DNA of 64,000 bases from Flavicella sp049625305 (GTDB lineage Bacteria; Bacteroidota; Bacteroidia; Flavobacteriales; Flavobacteriaceae): contig JBMZVD010000001.1 of assembly GCA_049625305.1 (NCBI GenBank), positions 8,607 to 72,606 of the forward strand, read 5' to 3'. A program made the position numbers and the translations under genes. This document shows positions 27,708-35,897 of this stretch, one piece after another (positions within the stretch are counted from its first letter, which is position 1; the number at the start of each line of letters is the position of its first letter). The notes under the pieces are model-generated. The model saw only the letters and a list, made by a program, of their open reading frames with translations, had not been told where the DNA came from and did not search any database.

Positions 27708-28373
27708 ATGGTCAAAAAGGAAAAAATTAAAGTTCATATAGCAGATGATCATAAAATTCTTATCGACGGAATTATTGCAGTGCTAAAGAGTGAAAATAAT
27801 ATAGAAGTTGTTGGGTACTCCCTAGATGGTATCCAAGTTATAGAATGGTTTAAGCAAAATAAAGCTGATGTTTTAGTATTAGATGTAAATATGCCAGATT
27901 GTGATGGTATAGAGGTTTTAAAAGAATTAAAAAAATTAAAAATCGAACAAAAAACGATAATACTATCTAGTTATGATGATGTGAAATTAGTGAAAGAGGT
28001 TTTAAAAATCGGTGCATTAGGATTTCTTGCAAAGAACTGTGCAGGTGAAAACATTGTTGAAGCAATAAAATCAATACATAAGGGAAATCAATATTTTAGT
28101 AAAGATGTTCACAATGATTTAGTAGCATCTTTAGTTGGAAATAAAGTAAAAAATAGAATACCACAGGATGGCGTATTATCTGTGTCTCTTACCGATAGAG
28201 AACTTCAAGTTTTACAACTTATTAGTAAAGAGTTAAAAACAAAAGAAATAGCAGAAAAATTATTTATAAGTTCAAGTACAGTTGATACTTATAGAAAAAA
28301 CTTATTGACAAAAACGAAAGCAAAAAACTCAGTTGGTCTAATTATGTATGCAGTTAAAAACAAATTACTCTGA
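27708..28373 (+). CDS. LuxR/NarL-type response regulator
   Basis: The ATG at 27708 is used instead of a TTG four codons upstream. The 221-residue regulator has a receiver domain (about 7-122) with acidic pocket ADDH, phosphorylatable Asp near residue 59 (LVLDVNMPDCDG), the Ser in ILSSYDD and Lys in FLAKNC. A LuxR-type helix-turn-helix follows (about 150-215, LTDRELQVLQLISKELKTKEIA and SSSTVDTYRKNLLTK). All signalling residues are present. It ends at its own terminator, and a histidine kinase gene lies 780 bases downstream, separated by a lipoprotein gene. These two are probably a pair. Confidence 0.93.
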   Translation: MVKKEKIKVHIADDHKILIDGIIAVLKSENNIEVVGYSLDGIQVIEWFKQNKADVLVLDVNMPDCDGIEVLKELKKLKIEQKTIILSSYDDVKLVKEVLKIGALGFLAKNCAGENIVEAIKSIHKGNQYFSKDVHNDLVASLVGNKVKNRIPQDGVLSVSLTDRELQVLQLISKELKTKEIAEKLFISSSTVDTYRKNLLTKTKAKNSVGLIMYAVKNKLL

Positions 28374-28401
28374 GTAAATAAATATCCCCCCTCAATTTAC
28401 G

Positions 28402-28431
28402 GCCACTTTATACTTTAAAGTGGCTTTTTTT
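28402..28431 (+). terminator. Rho-independent terminator after the response regulator
   Basis: A nine-bp stem GCCACTTTA/TAAAGTGGC with a 5-nt loop is followed by seven T. Confidence 0.88.
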
Positions 28432-28463
28432 ATTTTAAAAATTAACCGTTAAATACAAATATT

Positions 28464-29147
28464 ATGACAACAAAAATTAAAATTCTTTTTATGGTAATCT
28501 TACTGAGTTTATTTCAATCTTGCTCTGAATTAGAAAGTGATAATCTCAATAAAAATGAGAGTCCTTTAAAATCGTATACACTCTCTAGAGATGTTAATGG
28601 AAGTTACACTTTGGAACAACATTTAAATGATGGTATAATCTCTAAAATAGTTCCCAATCAAATTTTAAACGAAATTATATTTGAAGAAGGAAAAGATGAT
28701 GTCATCACTCAAACTAGCATCACTCCTTCACAAAACAATGATGTTAGAATTGAATTTTTAACCGAAAATCATATACAAATTCCTGGTATTACAGTATACG
28801 AAAGTGACAAAGCAACAACTTATAACAAAACCACAAAAGACATCAATTATGTGAAAAGTTATGAAATGAAAATGATGCAAAATGGGTCATACGAATTAAA
28901 ATACACATTAAAACAAGGATACTATCCAACTTATGAATACAACAAAGAAAAAGAGAGGCATCAGATTAGATTGAATCAAGGTGAAATCAAAGAAAACCAG
29001 ACAAGCTTTTCAAAAAATTACATTAAATTTGAGGGTGAAAAATTGAACATCATTTTTGTTAGAAAATCTTTTATCAATTCCACCACTGAGATGAATAGAA
29101 GACAACTTGATTTTCCAGAACCACCAGAATTTGAAATTGCTGCTTAA
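28464..29147 (+). CDS. Orphan lipoprotein beside a histidine kinase, function unknown
   Basis: I do not recognise this 227-residue protein. It has a lipoprotein signal (MVILLSLFQSC, Cys at about residue 20). Two similar blocks follow: YTLSRDVNGSYTLEQHLNDG near residue 38, and YEMKMMQNGSYELKYTLKQGY near residue 133. They suggest an internal repeat of about 95 residues. The C-terminus is short and proline/acid-rich (LDFPEPPEFEIAA). It is five bases upstream of the histidine kinase gene and should be translated from the same message, so it may be a periplasmic or surface accessory to the sensor; that is inference. Confidence 0.7.
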   Translation: MTTKIKILFMVILLSLFQSCSELESDNLNKNESPLKSYTLSRDVNGSYTLEQHLNDGIISKIVPNQILNEIIFEEGKDDVITQTSITPSQNNDVRIEFLTENHIQIPGITVYESDKATTYNKTTKDINYVKSYEMKMMQNGSYELKYTLKQGYYPTYEYNKEKERHQIRLNQGEIKENQTSFSKNYIKFEGEKLNIIFVRKSFINSTTEMNRRQLDFPEPPEFEIAA

Positions 29148-29152
29148 AATTT

Positions 29153-30943
29153 ATGTTACATCTCATATTGACTTTTGTATTGTTCACCTCAGCTTTTGCA
29201 AAAGACATATCTATAAATCATGAATACAAAGCCAGTTTTGTTGAAAACAAACTGGCTTCTTTTGATTTGTCTCAAGAAAAACAAAGTAAGGATTTAAAAA
29301 AATGGATTCTTAATTTGAAAAGTGTTGCCACAAAGAATCAAACAGAAAAAAAAGTATTGTTAGAATATTTTGAAATCTTAAAAATTGCTAAAAAACGTAA
29401 CGAAAATAACATTCTCATTGATGTAAATGCTGAAATATCTGAAATACTATTGGATATAAACAGTTTTAAAAAAAGTTTGAATTATGCAAAAGAGGCATTA
29501 AAATATGCTGAAATCGAAAGAGATACGCTGGCTATCATTGAAAGAAATATCAAAATTGGAAAAATACACTACAAACTTTACAATAAGAATAAGATAAAGT
29601 ACGCTAATCAATTAGACAGCCTCTATTACTACAATAAAGTTGCCGATGAAATCATTGGAAACAATACAAAATACCTAAAACAAAAAGGTAAAATATACAG
29701 CAGCTATTCTGTAGTTAGTCTCTTAAAAAAAGATTACACAACCGCTCAAAAAAATAATTTAAAAGCTTTAGAAATCAATATTCAAAACAATGATACAGTT
29801 TCTCAAATTATCAATTTAAATACACTCGCAGGAAACTATATCAAACAAAAAGACTTTGAAAAAGCTGTTTTTTATTACAAAAAATCATTAGAATTAATAG
29901 GAAAAGATAAGAACAAAAAAGAGAGTGAACTCAAAAGGATGGTATCCTCAAACATAGCCTGGGCTTACTACAATCTAAAAAACCATATAAGTTACGAATA
30001 CCTTTACAAGTCATTCAAAATTGATGATAGTTTGAGAAATGAGGAGTTTAGGGCAATTATAACTGAAATTGAAGCCAAACACAATGTCGATATCATTCAA
30101 CAGAATGCAGACAAAAAAAGAATTATTGAAGTTCAACAAAAGGAAAAATTTCAATTATGGACTTTTATCCTTGCTATTTCAACACTATTAATAACTTACT
30201 TTTTTTGGATTTATTCTAAAAATAGTAAGCTTAAAAATGAAAACAAGGATTTAATGCTCGTTAAAGCAGGTTTGGAAAAACAAAAAGAAATAGAACTTTT
30301 AAAATCAGAACATCAAACAAAAGTTCTGAATGCTACCTTAGACGGTAAAGAAGTTGAACGAAGAGACATAGCTGAAACACTTCACAATAATGTAAGTGTG
30401 CTTTTATCAGCGGCAAATTTGCACTTACAAGCCTCTATCAATAACTCAAAAGAAAAAACTGATGACATCATCAAAACTCAAAAAATCATAGATGAAGCAT
30501 CTAGTAAGATTAGAAATCTTTCACATGAACTGATTTCGTCTGTACTCTTGAAATTTGGGTTAAGTTACGCAATACAAGATTTTTGTGAAAAACTTTCAAA
30601 TTCGGAGCTAGAAATTATTTGCAAAATCAACTCCATTAAAAGGTACCCTCAAAACTTTGAAATAAAAATAAACAGCATGATTGAGGAACTAGTCAATAAT
30701 ATAATCAAACACAGCAAAGCCAAACATGGATATATTTCAATTCATGAAAAAGGAAATCAACTTAATGTTGAAGTTTTTGATGACGGTATAGGGTTTGACA
30801 CGCAAATTAATAGATATAAGAAAGGAATTGGAATACAACAAATCGAAGCTAGAATCATGATAATGAAAGGTACTTTTAAACTAAATTCTGCTGTTAATGA
30901 AGGAACAAAAATAAATTTCAAAGTACCTATTCCTAATAAATAA
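29153..30943 (+). CDS. TPR-containing sensor histidine kinase
   Basis: This 596-residue protein starts with a signal peptide (about 1-16). A periplasmic region of TPR-like helical repeats follows (about 85-300, for instance QKDFEKAVFYYKKSLELIG), and then one transmembrane helix (about 334-354). The cytoplasmic part has a coiled coil, a dimerisation/phosphoacceptor helix with His near 411 (VERRDIAETLHNNVSVLLS) and an ATPase domain. That domain has the N box EELVNNIIKHSKA, DDGIGFD and GIGIQQIEARI. This layout fits HPK7-type kinases that pair with LuxR-type regulators, such as the one at 27708. The signal sensed is unknown. Confidence 0.9.
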   Translation: MLHLILTFVLFTSAFAKDISINHEYKASFVENKLASFDLSQEKQSKDLKKWILNLKSVATKNQTEKKVLLEYFEILKIAKKRNENNILIDVNAEISEILLDINSFKKSLNYAKEALKYAEIERDTLAIIERNIKIGKIHYKLYNKNKIKYANQLDSLYYYNKVADEIIGNNTKYLKQKGKIYSSYSVVSLLKKDYTTAQKNNLKALEINIQNNDTVSQIINLNTLAGNYIKQKDFEKAVFYYKKSLELIGKDKNKKESELKRMVSSNIAWAYYNLKNHISYEYLYKSFKIDDSLRNEEFRAIITEIEAKHNVDIIQQNADKKRIIEVQQKEKFQLWTFILAISTLLITYFFWIYSKNSKLKNENKDLMLVKAGLEKQKEIELLKSEHQTKVLNATLDGKEVERRDIAETLHNNVSVLLSAANLHLQASINNSKEKTDDIIKTQKIIDEASSKIRNLSHELISSVLLKFGLSYAIQDFCEKLSNSELEIICKINSIKRYPQNFEIKINSMIEELVNNIIKHSKAKHGYISIHEKGNQLNVEVFDDGIGFDTQINRYKKGIGIQQIEARIMIMKGTFKLNSAVNEGTKINFKVPIPNK

Positions 30944-31046
30944 AAATAAAATGACATTTTTTTGTAACATTATGAAAACTATTTGCGTATATGTATATGT
31001 AACATTAGCTGAGACTCAACTCTTCTTCTAGTTACAAATTAAAAAT

Positions 31047-31910
31047 ATGAGACAACTTAAGATCACCAAGCAGGTTACAAACAGAGAAACTGCATCACTA
31101 GACAAGTATTTACAAGAAATAGGAAAAGTTGATTTGATTACAGCTGACATGGAAGTTGAATTGGCTCAGCGTATCAAGGCTGGAGACCAAGTTGCTTTGG
31201 AAAAATTGACCAAAGCCAACTTACGATTTGTGGTATCTGTAGCAAAACAATATCAAAATCAAGGACTCACATTGCCCGATCTCATCAATGAAGGGAACTT
31301 AGGTCTGATCAAAGCAGCCAAGCGATTTGACGAAACTCGTGGATTTAAATTTATTTCTTATGCTGTATGGTGGATTCGTCAATCTATTCTACAAGCACTT
31401 GCAGAACAATCGAGAATCGTTCGTTTACCTTTAAATAAAATTGGTTCGATCAATAAGATCAATAAAATGTACGCTTTCTTAGAACAAGAAAACGAAAGAC
31501 CTCCTTCTGCAGAGGAAATCGCTAAGAAATTAGACATGACTGTAAATGACGTAAAAGAGTCTATGAAAAATTCAGGACGTCATGTATCAATGGATGCTCC
31601 ATTGATTGAAGGAGAAGATTCCAATCTATACGATGTACTGAACTCTGGAGAATCACCAAACCCTGATAAAAACTTGTTACACGAATCTTTACGTGTAGAA
31701 ATTGAAAGAGCACTTGAGACGCTTACTCCAAGAGAGGCGGATGTAGTAAAGCTATATTTTGGACTTGGAGAGCACCAACCAATGACTCTTGAAGAAATTG
31801 GTGAAACTTTTGATTTGACACGTGAACGTGTTAGACAAATTAAAGAAAAAGCAATCAGAAGACTCAAACATACATCGAGATCAAAAATTTTAATGACCTA
31901 CTTAGGATAG
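31047..31910 (+). CDS. rpoD: Primary RNA polymerase sigma factor (sigma-70 type, Bacteroidota form)
   Basis: This 287-residue sigma factor has regions 1.2 (SLDKYLQEIGKVDLIT), 2 (NLRFVVSVAKQYQNQGL, and GFKFISYAVWWIRQSI with the promoter-melting aromatics), 3 and 4 (LTPREADVVKLYFGLG and TLEEIGETFDLTRERVRQIKEKAIRRL). It lacks region 1.1 and the nonconserved insert, giving the short length typical of the Bacteroidota primary sigma. This is the factor expected to read the TAnnTTTG promoters in the window. A strong terminator follows. A 10-base direct repeat (TGTAACATTA at 30963 and 30998) lies in its leader. Confidence 0.95.
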   Translation: MRQLKITKQVTNRETASLDKYLQEIGKVDLITADMEVELAQRIKAGDQVALEKLTKANLRFVVSVAKQYQNQGLTLPDLINEGNLGLIKAAKRFDETRGFKFISYAVWWIRQSILQALAEQSRIVRLPLNKIGSINKINKMYAFLEQENERPPSAEEIAKKLDMTVNDVKESMKNSGRHVSMDAPLIEGEDSNLYDVLNSGESPNPDKNLLHESLRVEIERALETLTPREADVVKLYFGLGEHQPMTLEEIGETFDLTRERVRQIKEKAIRRLKHTSRSKILMTYLG

Positions 31911-31921
31911 GTACCTTTTCT

Positions 31922-31953
31922 AAAAAACACTCGGTTAACTTCGAGTGTTTTTT
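31922..31953 (+). terminator. Rho-independent terminator after rpoD
   Basis: A 12-bp stem (31922-31933 with 31942-31953) has an 8-nt loop and a T-run within its right arm and beyond. Confidence 0.87.
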
Positions 31954-32002
31954 TATTCCTTCTTAAATAAAATTCAACCTATTAATTTTCAACACACAAG
32001 CA

Positions 32003-32659
32003 ATGAGTAAACTAATTGCCCCTTCAGTACTTGCAGCTGATTTTGCAAACCTACAGAGAGACATTGAAATGGTTAATAATAGTGCAGCCGATTGGTTTCA
32101 TATCGATGTCATGGATGGTGTTTTTGTACCTAACATTTCTTTTGGAATGCCTGTAGTAAGTGCAATTAAAAAACATGCTAAAAAAACAATGGATGTACAT
32201 TTGATGATCGTCAATCCTGATCAGTACATTGACACATTCAAAAATATAGGAGCCGATATACTAACGGTACACTACGAGGCATGTACACACTTACATCGAA
32301 CATTACAAGCCATCAAAGCTGCTGGAATGAAAGCTGGAGTTGCTTTGAATCCACACACGCCTATAGCTGTTTTGGAAGATGTCATAAACGATATTGATAT
32401 GGTGTGTATTATGAGTGTAAACCCTGGTTTTGGTGGACAATCATTTATTGAAAACACTTACAAAAAAGTAAAACAACTAAAACACTTAATTGAATTTAGC
32501 GAAGCAGAAACATTGATTGAAATTGATGGAGGTGTAACTGATAAAAACGCCAATCAATTGATTGAAGCAGGAGCTGATGTATTAGTTGCAGGAAGTTATG
32601 TTTTTGGAAGCGAAGACCCTACAGCTACTATTGCCGATCTAAAAAATATAATTTCTTAG
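32003..32659 (+). CDS. rpe: Ribulose-phosphate 3-epimerase
   Basis: This 218-residue TIM-barrel enzyme interconverts ribulose 5-phosphate and xylulose 5-phosphate in the pentose phosphate pathway. Motifs present in order are LAADFANL, DWFHIDVMDGVFVPNISFG, MDVHLMI, VHYEA, GVALNPHTP, MSVNPGFGGQSFI, LIEIDGGV and LVAGSYVFG, including the metal-binding His and Asp residues. It is the last core gene before the glycan region. Confidence 0.98.
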   Translation: MSKLIAPSVLAADFANLQRDIEMVNNSAADWFHIDVMDGVFVPNISFGMPVVSAIKKHAKKTMDVHLMIVNPDQYIDTFKNIGADILTVHYEACTHLHRTLQAIKAAGMKAGVALNPHTPIAVLEDVINDIDMVCIMSVNPGFGGQSFIENTYKKVKQLKHLIEFSEAETLIEIDGGVTDKNANQLIEAGADVLVAGSYVFGSEDPTATIADLKNIIS

Positions 32660-32690
32660 TTTATCTAAGTATTAAAATTTATAAAAATTA

Positions 32691-32722
32691 AAATGGGAAT
32701 TCGATTTCGAATTCCCATTTTT
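32691..32722. terminator. Bidirectional terminator between rpe and the SusCD operon
   Basis: A near-perfect dyad GGGAATTCGA/TCGAATTCCC is flanked by A- and T-runs. It closes rpe on the plus strand and the susC-susD operon on the minus strand. Confidence 0.82.
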
Positions 32723-32743
32723 CGTCCTATTACTATCGGGGAG

Positions 32744-34360
32744 TTACTCTTCCTCTGCAGAGAAAGAAGTAGTGTATTGCGCTTCGCAACTATCAATTAT
32801 ATATTGGCCATTTTGAGAGGTCGCACCTCCTCCAATAAACCACATTAATTTCAATTCATCTCCTGAAATTTGTGTCATATCCAACAAAACATTGCTCACT
32901 TTACTTGGAATTCTTGTTGCCCAAGCTGACCTTGTTGGCCATCTTACATCATCATTATCCATGACAACGTTCCAATTAGAAATATCAAAACTACCGGATT
33001 CCAAATCAGTTGTGTTGGTTCCTATATAAAACCCTCTCGTGTAAGTAGTACCCACAAAAGCGTCATTGTAACCAAAAGCTTCTTCAAAGGAAACTCGCAA
33101 TCCTTTTACTGATGATATGTCGATGGTTTTCACCAAATAATAATCTTTCAAACCTGGGTTTACAATTCGAATACCTTCAATCGTTGGTAGATTGTCTTTG
33201 GTAATAACAGCCTTAGACCATCCTCCGGATCCACTTCCGATTGCATAACCTGCATAGTCTGGATAAACCGTATTTCCTGGGATGATTTGCCCAGTCTTTG
33301 AGTCGTCAAAAGTATCATCAAATAAATTATCAGTCATCCATCTTTCTTCCACGTTCAATTGTAACTTATTTGAAAAGGTAAATGAAGTTCCTCCTGAATT
33401 GGTAGCCGTAAATCCTATCATATGACTCCCAACTGGTAAATTTGCATCAGCCTCAATACTCATACTTCCCTGTGTATCTATACTAAACAACGAAGCATAA
33501 TCACTTAGTTCTGAAGGCAATACAATTCCCCAGCCTCCACTGGCCTCCATATCTGTCAGTTTCGGTACTGAACTTGTATATGCCGTGTATGGAGAAAGTG
33601 TAACTGCTGTTAAAGGTGTCTCACCGTCTTGTTGATACAAATCTAATGTTGGAGGTAATCCTACTTTAACGTTCAACAGATCAACGAACAACTTAGACCC
33701 TAAATTTGTCGTAGCAATGACTGATATTTTATTTTCTCCAGTAATAGCATCGGTATTCTTCGTGATAGCTCCAGTCGAAGCATCGATAGAAAAACCTAAA
33801 GGAGCTTCTTGTAAACTATACGTGATTGTATTGATCAGGTTTTCAGCTGAACTATCCATTGCTGATACTGTAGCTACAACCCCTTCTTCAAATACACCCG
33901 CCTCCACAACGGCATTGTCTACATTTAAAGTAACCGGTACAGGCAAGATTGAAAACCGAACTGCTTTATCGTGCACCGCTATCCCATTGGAATTGAACAT
34001 ACGAATACTGATATCGTATACTCCGTCTGAAAGAGAACCAAATTGATTGTTGTAATATACCACTCCTGTTAACTTGTCAATACCAAAACTAATTGGAACA
34101 TAAGTACTTCCACCAGATGCTAAAATTGTATCCATCGCAAACCCATAGACTCCTGAAACTTCAAAACTTGGCGCCTCACTAAAAATAGTATCTTTCAAAG
34201 GATACGAAATAACGTCTTGATATATAAGAGAGCCATCGTTGCCCTTTAAAATAACCTGTTCATACCTTTGATAATCGAGTTCTATACGCTCCTCACATGC
34301 ACTTACTATCAATCCTAAAATAAATATATAGGCTAATCTTTTTACAACTTTTGCTTTCAT
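32744..34360 (-). CDS. Probable surface glycan-binding lipoprotein with Ig/cadherin-like repeats
   Basis: This 538-residue protein has a lipoprotein signal (ILGLIVSAC, Cys near residue 22). It then has two or three bacterial immunoglobulin/cadherin-like domains (about 135-330), including LGFSIDASTGAITKNTDAI. A C-terminal beta-sandwich-like domain (about 345-538) is rich in aromatics (GSGSGGWSKAVI, WPTRSAWATRIPS). Its position three bases after susD, last in the operon, is that of surface glycan-binding proteins, which hold polysaccharide for the SusCD pair. The exact family was not identified; it is not a typical SusE/SusF. The ligand is unknown. Confidence 0.7.
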   Translation of the reverse strand: MKAKVVKRLAYIFILGLIVSACEERIELDYQRYEQVILKGNDGSLIYQDVISYPLKDTIFSEAPSFEVSGVYGFAMDTILASGGSTYVPISFGIDKLTGVVYYNNQFGSLSDGVYDISIRMFNSNGIAVHDKAVRFSILPVPVTLNVDNAVVEAGVFEEGVVATVSAMDSSAENLINTITYSLQEAPLGFSIDASTGAITKNTDAITGENKISVIATTNLGSKLFVDLLNVKVGLPPTLDLYQQDGETPLTAVTLSPYTAYTSSVPKLTDMEASGGWGIVLPSELSDYASLFSIDTQGSMSIEADANLPVGSHMIGFTATNSGGTSFTFSNKLQLNVEERWMTDNLFDDTFDDSKTGQIIPGNTVYPDYAGYAIGSGSGGWSKAVITKDNLPTIEGIRIVNPGLKDYYLVKTIDISSVKGLRVSFEEAFGYNDAFVGTTYTRGFYIGTNTTDLESGSFDISNWNVVMDNDDVRWPTRSAWATRIPSKVSNVLLDMTQISGDELKLMWFIGGGATSQNGQYIIDSCEAQYTTSFSAEEE

Positions 34361-34362
34361 AA

Positions 34363-35886
34363 TTAGTCGCTAATTTCTTGGTTCATATTAATTTCAGAAG
34401 CTGGAAAAGGTAATTTCATTATAGTTGCTTCATTAGTATCCAAAGTCACATCCACATCGGAATTAAATTTTGAATATTCATTATGTGGAGTAACAACGGC
34501 ATTCATAAAGTAATCATAACCTCTTCTCCTATTGTTAAACCAATCCTGTCCTTCCATTAACAATTCAAATTGGTATTCTTTCATAATAGCCATTCTAAAC
34601 TCATCTTGTGTACCGAGATACCCTTGATGTGGAAATAACCCATTACGTTGCAATACCTCATTAACGTATTGCAAAGCATCGCCATTTTGCAATTCATTAG
34701 TTATTTCTGATAACATAATGAGTAAGTCAGCATAACGATACAAAATAACATTTCTATTCCCCTCAGTTATTGTGTTATCAGGGTTTTTAGACCCTAATTT
34801 TCTCAAGTAAGGAAACCCTGAATTAAAAGTTCTTCTTTGTGGGTTTGCCGGATAAGCTTTAAGAGGTTTGCCGTTGTGTTGTTGCGTGTACTCAGATATA
34901 TAAATCGTTGCTAGTCTAGGATCACCAGGGTAAGTAGCTTCGTGTAAATCATATACATCTGCATTGACTTTTAAAAATCCAAAGGTAGCTGCCTTAGTAT
35001 AATTATTAGGCGTGTAAGCTCTTTTAAAATCACTAGATGCTCCCAAAGTATATTGCAATTCAAAAATAGATTCTGAGGTATTGTCTCCGGTAGCCTCATC
35101 AAACAAATCTGCATACTCGGAAACTAGTTCATATTTTTGGTAGAGTCTTATTGCCGCATCGTGAGCCAACTGCCAATAGTTGAATTCGGAATTTTGTAAT
35201 TCTGAAGGAGCTGTCGCTAGAGTCATATAGACTTTTGCAAGCAACATGTAGGCAGCATCACCCTTAGGGTATCCGACTCCTAAAGCTCCACTCATCAAAT
35301 CAGTTGCTGTTTGTGTATCTTGTATGATCTGATCGTATATGATTTTTTGTGATGTTTTTCCAACTTGAACAGTTGTGGCGTCAATAGGTGTCAATCGCAA
35401 AGGCACATCTCCCCAAAAACGCACCAAATTAAAATAGGAAAATGCTCTTAAAAAAAGTGCTTGCCCCACAATTTCATTGCTTTTAATTTGGTCGTCATTT
35501 ACCGGATTATCATAGGTTTCTCCAAAAGAAATAATTGTATTCGCTCTCTCAATAACTATATACATACCAAACCATGTATTTTCAAGATAGGTAGCAGCAC
35601 TTGTTGGTTTTAATGCACATAAAGTCGTGTTATCTGCATTAGTATTCGTATTGCCCCCTCTTCTCGTAACTCCAAATCCAGAGCCCATATTGTTCAAATA
35701 AAAAAACTGACTCCCTATATAATTGTATCCTGCCATGGCTTCATAAACACCATCCAATGCAGCCTCCATATTGGAAGTGGAAGAAAAAACAGTTTCGTTC
35801 ACCAAAAAAGGAGATTCTTCTTTTAAATCGCATCGACTCGTGACCAAAGCAAGAAAAAGCATAAGCAGTATTCTGTAATTTTTCAT
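34363..35886 (-). CDS. SusD/RagB-like glycan-binding outer-membrane protein
   Basis: This 507-residue protein is the lid that binds glycan over a SusC transporter. It has the SusD pattern: an N-terminal signal, an early NxxxxMxxALDGVYEAM helix and ERANTIISFGETY. TPR-like helices carry ALFLRAFSYFNLVRFWGDVPL (about 145-165), and the C-terminal RagB region ends in LPFPASEINMNQEI. The residue before the predicted lipid cysteine is Arg (TSRCDL), where Gly, Ala or Ser is usual, so lipidation is less certain than normal. It is 11 bases after susC. Confidence 0.95.
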   Translation of the reverse strand: MKNYRILLMLFLALVTSRCDLKEESPFLVNETVFSSTSNMEAALDGVYEAMAGYNYIGSQFFYLNNMGSGFGVTRRGGNTNTNADNTTLCALKPTSAATYLENTWFGMYIVIERANTIISFGETYDNPVNDDQIKSNEIVGQALFLRAFSYFNLVRFWGDVPLRLTPIDATTVQVGKTSQKIIYDQIIQDTQTATDLMSGALGVGYPKGDAAYMLLAKVYMTLATAPSELQNSEFNYWQLAHDAAIRLYQKYELVSEYADLFDEATGDNTSESIFELQYTLGASSDFKRAYTPNNYTKAATFGFLKVNADVYDLHEATYPGDPRLATIYISEYTQQHNGKPLKAYPANPQRRTFNSGFPYLRKLGSKNPDNTITEGNRNVILYRYADLLIMLSEITNELQNGDALQYVNEVLQRNGLFPHQGYLGTQDEFRMAIMKEYQFELLMEGQDWFNNRRRGYDYFMNAVVTPHNEYSKFNSDVDVTLDTNEATIMKLPFPASEINMNQEISD

Positions 35887-35897
35887 CTCTTTATTTT

